DNA of 64,000 nucleotides from Cyanidiococcus yangmingshanensis (lineage: Eukaryota; Rhodophyta; Bangiophyceae; Cyanidiales; Cyanidiaceae): assembly GCA_013995675.1 (NCBI GenBank), contig VWRR01000001.1, forward strand, positions 62,001-126,000, written 5' to 3'. Positions 31,028-41,226 of the stretch are shown here, one piece after another. Positions within the stretch are counted from its first letter, which is position 1; the number at the start of each line of letters is the position of its first letter. Both the position numbers and the translations under genes were made by a program. The notes beneath the pieces were generated by a model. It worked only from the letters and a program-made list of their open reading frames with translations. It searched no databases and had not been told where the DNA came from.

Positions 31028-32374
31028 AGCATAGCGCTTGTGCCGAGAGGTCAGAGGCAGACTCGGCTTGCGAGGAGCCCAAGTGCTAATTCACGCAGCC
31101 GATCTGCTTCATGAACGATGAAAGACCGAATTGATAGGAGACCTGTTGTAGACGTGAGACTAGAAAAGTCGCTCAGGAGGAGAATGCAGATGGGTTTGTG
31201 CAATCACTGGCATACACTGGCCTTTGCTTCTTGAATGGCTCTCTCCATGGGGGCGCCGCGAGAGGTCAGCGGCAGAAACAAGTGACCACTTTGGTTTTCG
31301 CACCGCTCCTGTCGGGCAAGAACTCATCACTGTACGCCGTGATGGTGCATCTGGAGAACCATCCGTGGCTGGTGGCATTAGATGACTGGAGAAAACGACT
31401 CTCGGTCGCAGAGAGGTGCAACGTCATTCTTCATACATAGATGCTTTTAGGGCCTGTTCAATGTGGATGAGTTCGTTTCCAGCACCGCAGAATCATTCGA
31501 GCGCTCGATTGAATCCGAGTTCAAGCCATACACTGGATTCCGGCGCTTCTTATGCCACGGGTACAAAGCGCAGCACATCGCTCTGCTTCCGAGTACTGTA
31601 TCGCCAATCGTGAACGTCGTGCTCCTTCGACGCAGACAAATGCATCTGTATTTTCTAGACATAAAGTTTGGCTGGCGCGAGCACCGTGCGAAACCGCATC
31701 GCATCTGGCTGGCAATAATTGACGTTTTCAAAACAGTTGTGAACGTTCGGTCTCCGGTCGCCATTGGCGTCGATGCTGCCGAATCACCAACAAGCAGACC
31801 AAAAGAGGAAGCAATCTTTGGCGCTGGCCTCTGACCCTGCTTTTGTACAGAGATATTGAGCACACGATCCAGGACCGGCTCATGCAAAAGGAGGCTATCC
31901 TCTTCTCACCGAAAGATCCCATCGAGCTGGGAACTGCGAAAAAAATTCAAACGAACCGGAATCGCTTGCTCTGGGAAATTTGCGAGCGCTCCGACCGACT
32001 CGTCTTGCAGCACAAGGCAAGGAATATCCTGATTGCATCGATTGGTTCGTCATTTCTGTAATCGATGGAAAGCATCAGACATGGTTCGATCCCAGATGCC
32101 ATGAGGCTCAAAACTCGTGTCGAGTACCTCTGTTCATTTGTCAGGGAAACGAGCCATGACCAAACCGCAAGAATACAGGGCATTTGGTTTCATGGGGAAG
32201 ATGGCGTTTTCTTCTGCGAGTACCCGACTCTGATCACCAATACCACATTGATTTGCCATGACTCAAGGCAATGGACAATGAATGTTCGAAAAGATCGGGA
32301 AGCGTCTCGACCGTGGCGATGCGTTGTCCATGAGAAAAGGACTCTCTTGGATGTTGCTGCACTGAATAGGCTGC
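31028..32374. other. fragmentary open frames, no intact gene
   Basis: Pieces of protein-like sequence occur on both strands (plus: 31463-31834, 31843-32061, 32065-32502; minus: 31447-31887), each ending in stops and needing frame changes to connect. None carries a motif I can name, and strand choice is undecided. It may be the 3' part of the broken minus-strand gene at 32375-33180. Confidence 0.35.
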
Positions 32375-33180
32375 CTATCTCGCACGTGCTGAGCGGCGTC
32401 GCTGGGGATTCCCCGCCAGACCAAACTGTCCACCTCGGGCACGCTGCTGAGCTTGCTCGAGCTGTTGCCAGCACGTGGTCAGCAGCTCGGTTCGTTCCGT
32501 GAGCGAAGCAAGGACCTCTCGAATGCGTCGCTTCGCCAAGGTCGCCCTAGACAAAAGGCTAGAAAGTATCCGTTTGGCAGACTGCCAGAAAACATGCGCA
32601 TGCTGCCAAAGAGCGCCCCGTAAAGATCCAATGCCCATCGAAGAAATTACGATTGTCTTGCGGCGTTAACCTCCAAGCGTTCACAATTGCTTTCCAACAT
32701 GCGGACCCGTCATTCGCGGATTCACTGGCACGAAAGAGCCGCGAACATCTAACGCCAGACCAGCCGGACCAGCCAGACCAGCCAAACGGAGTGCATCTCG
32801 TTCCAAAACCGGCAATACAAGCTCGAAGACGCCAGGTAGCTTATGAGTTTCGACAAGCGCGCCCTGCTGATACAATCGGAATGAACAGCACTTGAACGCG
32901 CGACCAGTAGCATCGCGCCACTTCTGGTCGTTCGCAATGCGCCTGGCTTGAAGCAGTATCCGCTCCTCGTCGGCAAGGCACAAAGCAATGAAACGTTCAA
33001 GGGGACTTGCATCCGCAGCGATATCTCAGGGGACGGGCAGCCGGACAAGTGCGACCTCCAGTAGCATCGCATTGACAGGCGTACCTCACAGCAACCATAT
33101 CCCATGCGGTATGTTGGCTTCGTCTAGAGGCATGCCTCCTGCTGACAAACGAAAGAGATGCTCCAGCAGCGATTTCCGAA
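32375..33180 (-). pseudogene. broken or poorly assembled unknown gene
   Basis: The minus strand carries good helical protein sequence: FIALCLADEERILLQARRIA, then KWRDATGRAFKCCSFRLYQQ and LPGVFELVLPVLERDALRLA, later FWQSAKRILSSLLSRATLAK. Reading upstream in the same frame, plausible sequence (LLEHLFRLSAGGMPLDEANI, GTPVNAMLLEVALVRLPVP) is interrupted by in-frame TGA codons. Downstream, stop codons separate the two good blocks. It resembles an alpha-solenoid protein but no family is recognised. It may be a decaying gene, a gene with unrecognised introns, or an assembly-damaged gene. Confidence 0.35.
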
Positions 33181-34230
33181 TGAATCAACCACACAAAAAA
33201 ACCTAGAGCGTTGCTCTTGTCGACACCCTATCACCCAATTCCGTCCACAGAACGGCTGTTTTGTTCGAGTCAAAGAGTCGCGTGTGGAGCCACTCGCACG
33301 CTCCGGACTTGTCCATTGTCTCGCCACGAAAGGTCTATTCATTCTCTTCATCTCCTCAAAGCTGATGCAAAGTCGCCGGACACATTCAAGTGAGATATCC
33401 TAGACGTCGATATCTTACTTCTAGCTCGACGAAAGTCCGGTTCATACGGGTCAGACGAAACAAGTGTGATCGCAGAACCTCCGTGCCGGACTGTTGAGTC
33501 CGCAACATCCTGAATAGTTGGACTCCGACACGCGCCACTGCGGCGAGTGCCCCACCAGTCAAGGTCGTCTGTCAAAGCAACGACGCAAACGTAGGCTCAA
33601 AACTACATCGGCTACGCTCGAGCGGTCTCTGTCGAAATTGCACTTCGAACCGCAAAAGCGTCATACATCTCTACGTGAACTTGGGTCACGCTCTGCAATA
33701 GTGAAGAATAGATGGGACGTAGACGCCTTCCGAGGTTCGCGCTAAAAAGGCACCCAGCAAACTGGAGAACCTTCACGGCCAATCCTAGGTTCAAAGCGTG
33801 GCCTTCAAGAACTTCCGAGACAATCCAGTCATCGCTGTAAGACTTGTAAAAGATGCTAGTGTTCAAACCTGTCAGATAAACCTATTCGACGGAAAGAATT
33901 CAGTTGAAATCAACAACGAAGACATGACATTCGGAGACGAGCAACCCGTCCATTATTTTGAGAGACGCGTTCACCTGGAGATGGAACAGATCCGACTTCA
34001 ACACTGGCATCTGTGCTTGCGAAAGCGTCTTTGTTGGAACGATCGCAAACTGCCTAGAAAGTTAATTGAAGGGCAGAAAAATCGGTTTATAGTATCGATC
34101 CTGGGCGAGAAGATAAACGTTGAGAGTGGTTCGTCGAGTTTATTTGAGTGCTAAAGCGCTTCGAGTACGGCTTTGAGCGATTTCGAGCGAGAAGCCTCGG
34201 TGGGCGTCGGCGCTCTAGCAGACAGCCTCA
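33181..34230. other. region with weak coding signal only
   Basis: Short frames exist on both strands (plus 33798-34154; minus 33612-33866) with mixed composition. The minus strand could hold the 5' part of the broken gene next door; the last 200 bp should contain the promoter of the TilS-like gene. Confidence 0.35.
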
Positions 34231-37200
34231 ATGAACGGGATCCAACTGAATTACAGGAGAGATATCGTGCAGACCCTTTGTTTCAATTACCGAAGAGATA
34301 CTTACGTTTTCCACTGGAGCGCGTCTCTAGTGGAGCATTTTTCCAACTGGGCAAGGCAGGAGTGCGAACGGAAACCGACGCGACGAGCCTGCAAACAACG
34401 GGAACCTTCGGGTGGACCATTTCAGCGCTATCGAGAACTCTTATTGGTGGCCAGTTTTGGCTTTTATTCTGTCTTTCGTGCGTTGAGGATCTGTGTGCCC
34501 CTCATGCTGATGGAAGAAACCGCCAAAGTGGCGCATTCAGTTGCAAAGGCCGCTCTCACACTGCCGGAATTTCGTCAACGACTCCTTGGGGCTTTTCCAG
34601 CATCTGAGCATCCACAGCTACGCGGAATCCTTGTAGGTGTTGCGCCCAATGACTGGCGTAGTATGGCACTGGCGCTTCTGGGAAGAGAATGGACCCAACA
34701 ACGACGAATGCACTTTGCTGCTGTTTGGGTTCCGGACAGCGATGAGCTCGACACCCACGAGTGGTTCGATCGCCTCGGTCAATTGGGCATTGCCGTACAA
34801 ACAGCGGCATGTCTAGCTCGAGAAGTACGACAAGCTTTCGGAACAACAACAGAAGCAAGGGCTGCAGCAGACCGTAGATCTCCAGAGTCCCCGAACGCGA
34901 TCCGTGGCCCCCAAGCAGTAACGTCTGCCTCAGAGCAAAACCATCAGATGGATATTGATGTATGGCACACAAATCCTGGAGATAGAGTTTCTGCATCATC
35001 CATAACGACCTCCAGAAGAGATTCGTCTGAAAGAGTCGTGCTCCGTACGAGCTCAACGGAGCCTGGTTATCGAAATCACCTGCAAAAATCGTTCAGATCG
35101 GTGCGTTTCGAGACGCGGCATCGTCGTCTTCGTATCCTGTGCAGAGAGGCTCTCCAACGAGAGCTCGACTTGGTTGCACTTGGCCACTGTCTCGACGATG
35201 AAGTGTCGATTCTGGTTCACCGCATGCAGCATGGTGGGTTTTTGGATGGTCTCAGCGCATTGGCGCCTTCTTCGGGCCCTGTCGACTCACCATTGCGGTT
35301 GCCTCGAGTTGTGCGGCCATTCTGGCAAGTTCCCCTGGCTCGACTCGTCGAGACGTGCCGTGTATCTTTGATGAACAAATCGGGTGACGCATTGGGGCTA
35401 CTTGACTCGGGTGCAATCTCACCGGAAACAGCCTCATCGGCACACCCAAGTGACCTCGACATTGCGGCCCAGAAACATCTGAAAATTGGGAACGATTTCA
35501 GAGATGATGTTTCTCGAAAAAGTGACCAGCCTGGGAATACTCAGTCTCTCTCCGGCGAAGATGTCCCGACCAGAACGACAGATTCTCGTCTCTGGAGAGA
35601 ATCGCCAACGACTGTTATGGACTCTGCGGTAACAAGCCGCTCCGCCAACGCTGATTCCTTGGTAGACACCAATCTGATCCGAGGCCAGAGTCATAGTCAG
35701 CTACGATCGAAAGCGTCCAATGGAATCGAAACTCCGTTGGTGCAAACGTCATCCGATGTTGATCAGGACGTGATGGAGTCCGCACGCTGCATACCGGCTG
35801 GCTCCGCTCCTGATTACGGAACGTTGGCCGACAACTACTTGTATCTAGCGCCTGTGATTTGGGCACTTCGTCGACACGAAGAGCTGCTGGACCAGGAAGC
35901 CGACCAATTGCTGCGACAATGTGTCGAATTCTCGTCACCGCTGGGTTATGTGGTTCTTCGACCTGCAAATCTTGCCAAGTGTGCGCTCACGAAGGAGGTT
36001 GGTCTGCGTGCGCTCCTCCGAGTCCTTCAATATGTTGGTGGGCGCCCTCGGACAAGCCGAACAGAAGCGTTGGAGCGACTCTATGATGATGTCACTGCGC
36101 CAATGACAAGTATGACTGGACATACCCTGATGGGGTGTCTGCTGAAACCCCAAAACTCGCTGAACCGTATTGGAGCGTTCTTGCATCAAGTTCGATGGAG
36201 ACAAGCGACGGCGGGGTCCACAGATCTGTCGGATGCACTCCGAGCCGATCAGGAGTTCTATCTGAGGCAAGCTTCGGAGGCACACAAGCCCCAGGATCCG
36301 AAGCTGGAATCTTGGCGAAAAGCTCGTCATGTTGTTCCGTCGCAGTCATCAAAAGCCCAACCGAGACAAGACGCCGGGGCCAAGCACCTGAAAAAGGACT
36401 CCAGTGCGTTGGATGGACTTCATGCCGGGGCTGAACAAGAGCAGCGAGACCTCCCGGCAGTGAATCGTTCGCTCAACAATGGGACGACAACGAAACATCG
36501 GCAACGCGACCTCAGTACCGACAAGAAAAAGGATTCCAAACCTGAGCGGACGCAACCGGATCCCAAGCTCGGCTGGTATCCGCGCTTTGTGATTTGTCGG
36601 GAGCCAGCCTCGAGTTCTGGTCGACCGTTTGCCTGGATACCCGTGGGTCGTAGCGTACTCTGGGATCACCGGTTTCTCATTCGCATTGATCCTGAAAATC
36701 CCTCAAAAGCGACTGCCACCTCGGCGCCTTCCGTTTTGCCAACAAAGGCGGCCTATTCGGAACAGAGGATGGAGTCAACGCACAGCAAGGAAAGATTGGA
36801 CGCGCAACAGGTGCTCGATATGGTGAAGGAGACGTTGTATAACAGCCCGCGCTCAGAGACCAACTCTCCCCTACAGGCAAGTCTGCTGAATTGTTCACCA
36901 GGGGTCGTCCCGGCTCCTCAGAAAGAGGACAAGAACTGGTTTCGTGTACGTCAGATGACGCTGCATGACTGGGCTCGTTTGACTGCCTGGCGCCATCGGT
37001 TGAAATGGACGTTTGTACCTTACGTATGTCGCCTTGGATTGCCGGTCTTTGACGATGTTGCCGGTCTCGTGGCGATGCCACATTTTGGTTACAATACCCG
37101 TCCTGATGTACGGTTTACAGTCGTATACGCTCCAGTGAATCGCACGCTTCCATTCGAGTTGGATCGTTCTCATGTGCGGGATGTCGCCGCTGAAGTCTTC

Positions 37201-37239
37201 GAGGATGCGAAAGGACTCTGCCACCCGTGGCAATTCTAA
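34231..37239 (+). CDS. TilS-like protein with a lost PP-loop, about 1,000 residues
   Basis: Homologous to tRNA(Ile)-lysidine synthase, which modifies the CAU anticodon C34. The ATPase-domain tail is clear: LVALGHCLDDEVSILVHRMQ, HGGFLDGLSAL, then VVRPFWQVPLARLV (family A-H-x-x-D-D-Q-x-E-T and R-P-L-L). The middle TilS helical domain matches WALRRHEELLDQEADQLLRQ and RALLRVLQYVGGRPRTSRTE. The C-terminal domain has VPYVCRLGLPVFDDVAGLVA. The nucleotide loop SGGxDS should fall in VGVAPNDWRSMALALLGREW, where it reads APNDWRS, so the Ser-Gly-Gly is gone. Long Ser/Asp-rich inserts interrupt the fold. The frame opens at the ATG at 34231; an ATG at 34504 gives a more family-like start. Enzymatic activity is doubtful. 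Confidence 0.7.
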   Translation: MNGIQLNYRRDIVQTLCFNYRRDTYVFHWSASLVEHFSNWARQECERKPTRRACKQREPSGGPFQRYRELLLVASFGFYSVFRALRICVPLMLMEETAKVAHSVAKAALTLPEFRQRLLGAFPASEHPQLRGILVGVAPNDWRSMALALLGREWTQQRRMHFAAVWVPDSDELDTHEWFDRLGQLGIAVQTAACLAREVRQAFGTTTEARAAADRRSPESPNAIRGPQAVTSASEQNHQMDIDVWHTNPGDRVSASSITTSRRDSSERVVLRTSSTEPGYRNHLQKSFRSVRFETRHRRLRILCREALQRELDLVALGHCLDDEVSILVHRMQHGGFLDGLSALAPSSGPVDSPLRLPRVVRPFWQVPLARLVETCRVSLMNKSGDALGLLDSGAISPETASSAHPSDLDIAAQKHLKIGNDFRDDVSRKSDQPGNTQSLSGEDVPTRTTDSRLWRESPTTVMDSAVTSRSANADSLVDTNLIRGQSHSQLRSKASNGIETPLVQTSSDVDQDVMESARCIPAGSAPDYGTLADNYLYLAPVIWALRRHEELLDQEADQLLRQCVEFSSPLGYVVLRPANLAKCALTKEVGLRALLRVLQYVGGRPRTSRTEALERLYDDVTAPMTSMTGHTLMGCLLKPQNSLNRIGAFLHQVRWRQATAGSTDLSDALRADQEFYLRQASEAHKPQDPKLESWRKARHVVPSQSSKAQPRQDAGAKHLKKDSSALDGLHAGAEQEQRDLPAVNRSLNNGTTTKHRQRDLSTDKKKDSKPERTQPDPKLGWYPRFVICREPASSSGRPFAWIPVGRSVLWDHRFLIRIDPENPSKATATSAPSVLPTKAAYSEQRMESTHSKERLDAQQVLDMVKETLYNSPRSETNSPLQASLLNCSPGVVPAPQKEDKNWFRVRQMTLHDWARLTAWRHRLKWTFVPYVCRLGLPVFDDVAGLVAMPHFGYNTRPDVRFTVVYAPVNRTLPFELDRSHVRDVAAEVFEDAKGLCHPWQF

Positions 37240-37780
37240 AAGTATTATGCATGAAATGCGTTAGACAGGCAGGCTCTGTATCATTTTGGAAAGAGAGGAT
37301 CCCTCGAAAACGATTTGAGAAGGGTCACAAGTTTGCATCCTCTTCTGGTCTTTGGCGCTGGGCGATGGTCTGCGTACTCCCTCTCCAGTGTTGCACAGTC
37401 GTTGTGAGCGAGGCCTTGCATTTCGTTCTATCATCGGTGTACTCTTCGAAGACAGACTAGGTCAGGTTGGAGCCACGACTCTGTGGTACGCGGGGGAGGC
37501 AGTGCTGAAAAAGAAAGGTCCACGCAACCATCCATGCGCTCATCGACGGTTCTCTTGCCAGCACTACAGTTTTTTTGCTTCATTCGAACTCCTCGCCAGA
37601 ATCGGCTTTTGAAGGCGATGTTCCCCGAAAAGGTTCCAGTTTTGCATGCTTCATTCGTCCATTCGCTGTGCAGCACACTCGGAGCGAGTATGCATTCACG
37701 GGTCAGTTGAGATTCAGTCTGGCCAGAGCAGCAGCACGAAGAGCGTTTCGAACACAATATGAAACCTTGCGTCGTCTCCT
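37240..37780. other. intergenic gap between convergent genes
   Basis: Lies between the 3' ends of the TilS-like and glyoxalase II genes. No protein-like frame, repeat or RNA gene seen. Confidence 0.5.
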
Positions 37781-38845
37781 TCATGATCGAAATCGATTCT
37801 TGCGTTCACGTAACTCGGTCATCCAGTGCGCATCGGAGGCTCGCAAGAAAACGTTCCACTGCTGTTCACCTCCAATCGTAGAGGGAATGGTGGCTTTGTT
37901 ATCTGCACGCATTCGTTGTGCTTCTTTCAGCTTCTCCTTGATGGCATCATTGGTGGGTTCCACTGTCAGCGCAAACTCCAAGTTCGCCACTGTATATTCG
38001 TGCCCGCAAAATATAAACGTTTCGGGAGGCAACGTCGAGAGCTTCTGCATGGCTTGGAGCATGTGGGCCCCGGTGCCTTCAAAGAACCTTCCGCAACCCC
38101 CAATGAAAAGCGTATCGCCTGTGAATACGATGCCAGGAGCACTGGACGGCGCTTGGGCATCACGCACGTAGTAGCATACGTGACCACGGGTATGACAAGG
38201 CGTGGATAGAACACGAACCAGGAGGCGGCTCTGAGCGATACGAAACTCGTCTCCGTCGTGAACAGGGGAGGTACAGGCGGGGACATCCTCGGACGCGCCG
38301 CCATAGATGACGAGTCCGGGAAAGCGGCGAGCCAGTTCGCTGTTTCCTCCCGCGTGGTCCCAGTGCTTGTGCGTCGTCAGTACATGAGTGGGTTGTCCAA
38401 TAGAAAGGCGCTGCTGTAAATACTCGAGAAAGGTATCGGGATCAGCGGGATCGATTGCGACAACGACGCGATCAGCATTATGTTGGCTATCGTCCAAGAG
38501 AACGTAGCTGTAGTTATCCTGAAAGAGGGGAAAGGCCTCGATGCGCAGACAGGTATTGGGTATACGCACACTGGTCTCGGCAACCTTCCAGGTATGCATC
38601 ATGGACACTTTGACGTGAGTCTTGAACGCGCTTATCCCAGTCCGTAATGGGCGTTGCGCCCAAACGCGTCGTTGACCAAGGGAACCTAACTGCGAAAAAC
38701 TCCGGGTCGCTGACTGAGACCAAGTCTTTTCTGTAACAATAAGACGGTTCGATAGTGGAGGCACAAAGGCACCAGTATCGCTTGAAGCGGCAGAACTAGC
38801 ACAACGCGAAAAAATTGCCGACCAAGCCGACCTAGTGTAACGCAT
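37781..38845 (-). CDS. GLO2: hydroxyacylglutathione hydrolase (glyoxalase II), organellar
   Basis: Hydrolyses S-lactoylglutathione to lactate and glutathione in methylglyoxal detoxification. Metallo-beta-lactamase fold with LTTHKHWDHAGGN (the T-H-x-H-x-D-H metal site), STPCHTRGHVCYYV (third His), VFTGDTLFIGGCGRFFEGTG (bridging Asp) and FCGHEYTVANLEFAL (last His). The C-terminal glutathione-binding helices are recognisable (LKEAQRMRADNKATIPSTIG). The start chosen is the ATG at 38843-38845, giving a Ser/Arg-rich N-terminus (RYTRSAWSAIFSRCASSAAS) typical of mitochondrial or plastid targeting. Length about 354, uninterrupted. Confidence 0.95.
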   Translation of the reverse strand: MRYTRSAWSAIFSRCASSAASSDTGAFVPPLSNRLIVTEKTWSQSATRSFSQLGSLGQRRVWAQRPLRTGISAFKTHVKVSMMHTWKVAETSVRIPNTCLRIEAFPLFQDNYSYVLLDDSQHNADRVVVAIDPADPDTFLEYLQQRLSIGQPTHVLTTHKHWDHAGGNSELARRFPGLVIYGGASEDVPACTSPVHDGDEFRIAQSRLLVRVLSTPCHTRGHVCYYVRDAQAPSSAPGIVFTGDTLFIGGCGRFFEGTGAHMLQAMQKLSTLPPETFIFCGHEYTVANLEFALTVEPTNDAIKEKLKEAQRMRADNKATIPSTIGGEQQWNVFLRASDAHWMTELRERKNRFRS

Positions 38846-39867
38846 AAACACGCCGCCTTGTTCGACGGTATCAACTGCACTGACTGAAAACTTGTCCAGT
38901 TGCGGGCGCGTCTCGATTCCCTTGTACACAAAGCAAACGCTTGTACCGTCTCGTAGCACAGAGACCGAGTCAACTGCCGCTCGAGTTTCGTGCTGCAACG
39001 GCCGACCAGAGGGAGTCGACACGGCTCTCGATAACTTGTTTCACGCTCTCGCAGGGTCTTGAAGCGCGAGTGACTCGCCCTCCAAGTTTTATCTTTGAGC
39101 AAGAGAGCTTGGCAGAAGCGGTATGTGTTCTGAGCGTCAGGCTCGGGGTTGTTCAGAGACTTTGGAAGCTCCAGAAGCGAAATACGTCGAACGAGATTCA
39201 CGTCGGTGAGGAAGAGGAGCGCACCTCGAAGCCAATCAGCATGCTTCGTTTGGAGTGAGTCGAGCCCAGATGACCGGTTTCAGGGTATTTCGGAAGCCAA
39301 CTGGCATCCTTCGTTCGGAAACTAGTCAAGATGACCGTTTTCAAGGTGTTTCGCGAGCTGGCTCGTGAGGCAAGCAGCAGAGATAATCAGCACTAGTCCA
39401 GACAGATTATGACCCGATGCAATCCATTGGAGAGAAGAATCCATAACCATCGGTAGCACTGAATCGAATGCTGTGATCGTGTTTGCTTCGCTAGTGCAAT
39501 CATCATGACCTGGACTTGAAGCGTTGGAAAATACGTCACGAATCCAGTTCCTGTTTGGTCTCGACCAAGGATCACATGCATCTCTTTAGGAATGACATGT
39601 TTCACTCAATAGAGGCTGCCACCTTCGGATGGAACATATTCACTGCTTCTAGCGAGATCATTTGGCAAGATGATGATCGATAAGAGCGTATCGCCTCCGC
39701 AAAGAGCTTGCTGCCCTGTGGGGTGTTGTTGATTGGCGAGCCACCGTCGGCGCTACAGCGTTCGTCGAACGCCTAACGACGTGAGTAACGTATCTGAATA
39801 CGGTTTCCAATAGAATCGACGGATTGAGAAGGGCTTTTCCCTGAAAGTCTCTAGACCTGAATGGAGT
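38846..39867. other. intergenic region with a direct repeat
   Basis: The glyoxalase frame stays open for 59 codons upstream of its ATG, but this part looks noncoding. Apart from the repeat at 39229-39355 nothing was recognised. It contains the promoters of the divergent glyoxalase II and release-factor genes. Confidence 0.5.
39229..39355. repeat. about 65-bp imperfect direct repeat
   Basis: Copy one is 39229-39293 and copy two 39294-39355. Shared strings include aagccaa at each start, cttcgtt, agatgaccg and gg(t)gtttcg. Roughly 75% identity with small length differences. Noncoding by appearance. Confidence 0.75.
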
Positions 39868-40470
39868 ATGTATAGACACGTCATGTGGTGGCGGGCGCTA
39901 GCGTCTGCGCTTTGGAGGCCTTTCGTGGTACAGCGTGGCTATCGGAGGTTCGCCACCCTATCGACGCTGCGCTGTGCACCTTGGTTGCCGCCTTCGAAAC
40001 TGTGTTCGCGCTCACCACCGAGTTGGATTGGAGGCATTTCTATTATATTTGGGCAAGCTCGACTGTCTACTGGCGTGGACGGCGATACGAGTACGCTCGA
40101 AAGGCTACGAGAGAAGTACGCTGCGTTGGAGAAGGCGCGCATCGAGCTAGACGAGAAAGAAGTTGAGGAAACCTTCGTAAAAGGTGGTGGTCCTGGTGGC
40201 CAGAAAGTGAACAAAACAGCCTCGTGTGTGATTCTACGACACATACCAACTGGTCTTGTGGTGCGATGTCAAGCGTTCCGCTCGCAGTTCCAAAATCGTC
40301 AGGAAGCTCGTCGCATCCTGGCGAGAAAACTAGACATGCGCCTGCGTGGAGAGGCGTCCCAAGTCGCACAAGAGATCGCCCGTATTCGCGCCCGGAAACG
40401 CAAGCGACGCCAAAAGGTCGTGAAAAAATACTTCAAAAGTCGCGCGGATCGGGTGAGACTCGATACCTGA
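39868..40470 (+). CDS. organellar GGQ peptidyl-tRNA release/rescue factor (MTRFR-like)
   Basis: Hydrolyses peptidyl-tRNA on stalled organellar ribosomes. The 200-residue frame starts at the ATG at 39868 with a presequence (MYRHVMWWRALASALWRPFV). The class I release-factor catalytic loop is complete: KGGGPGGQKVNKTASCVILR, then HIPTGLVVRCQAFRSQFQNR. The C-terminus is a long basic helix (RKRKRRQKVVKKYFKSR). No codon-recognition domain is present, which separates it from RF1/RF2 and places it with the C12orf65/MTRFR or ArfB-like rescue factors. The frame is uninterrupted. Confidence 0.9.
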   Translation: MYRHVMWWRALASALWRPFVVQRGYRRFATLSTLRCAPWLPPSKLCSRSPPSWIGGISIIFGQARLSTGVDGDTSTLERLREKYAALEKARIELDEKEVEETFVKGGGPGGQKVNKTASCVILRHIPTGLVVRCQAFRSQFQNRQEARRILARKLDMRLRGEASQVAQEIARIRARKRKRRQKVVKKYFKSRADRVRLDT

Positions 40471-41226
40471 ACTGGCAAAGGCATCGGAATGATTTTCTGT
40501 CGAGCACCTGAGAAACCCAGCTGAAATCAGTCAGCTCATGATCACATGCAAGTGTTGAGGGTCGTCATCACCCTCGCCTCCAGTCGCTTTGGCAACACCA
40601 TAGGTCAACGTTATCCTTTTGGTGACCGACTCGAACCAAGGATTCGGCGACAACCCATCGAGGGTCTGCATGCCGAGTGCAGAATGAGATATGGATGCCA
40701 CAGCATGCAGAATCGAAACCAAAACCGTTCGGTGTGGATTGAATGCTTCGCCAAGCACCTTGGCAAGCGAGCCTCGCCATTGAGTGTTCGAGTGCTCTTC
40801 TAACCTCCTTGATAAGCCATCGCTTTTCGGTGCTATACCTTGTAAGATGCGAGCAAAACCATAGCCCCAGATTAGAGACATCAAACCTGTAAATGAACCA
40901 GCAACGTCATGGAGAGCTTGTCGGAAATGACACCAGCTAGAACATGTTGTTGGCGTTTGGTCTGTTTCGGGTTGCCAGCGCTCGGCCTGCGTGTGCGAAC
41001 ACCCGCCGCCGCTTGCGTGATGGCCGCGCGAACGTTTGGCACGTCGCTCAATGATCCGATGGAGTCCATTCTTGTCTCAATTCGAACGCACCTAATGATC
41101 CGATGGAGTCCATTCTTGTCTCAATTCGAACGCACCTAATGATCCGATGGAGTCCATTCTTGTCTCAATTCGAATGCGCTCGATCGACGGATCGTTCTTT
41201 CGGCCGCGTTGGCCAGCCAGTGGCTG
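40471..41226. other. intergenic region upstream of the PPase fusion gene
   Basis: About 750 bp with no protein-like frame. It ends in the 44-bp tandem array (41050-41173) immediately before the PPase start. Confidence 0.5.
41050..41173. repeat. 44-bp tandem repeat, about 2.8 copies, at the PPase fusion promoter
   Basis: Units begin aatgatccgatggagtccat and copies start at 41050, 41094 and 41138. The first two are identical, and the third is identical until it diverges at about 41172. The array ends about 50 bp before the proposed start codon. It could be promoter or 5' UTR. Confidence 0.95.
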
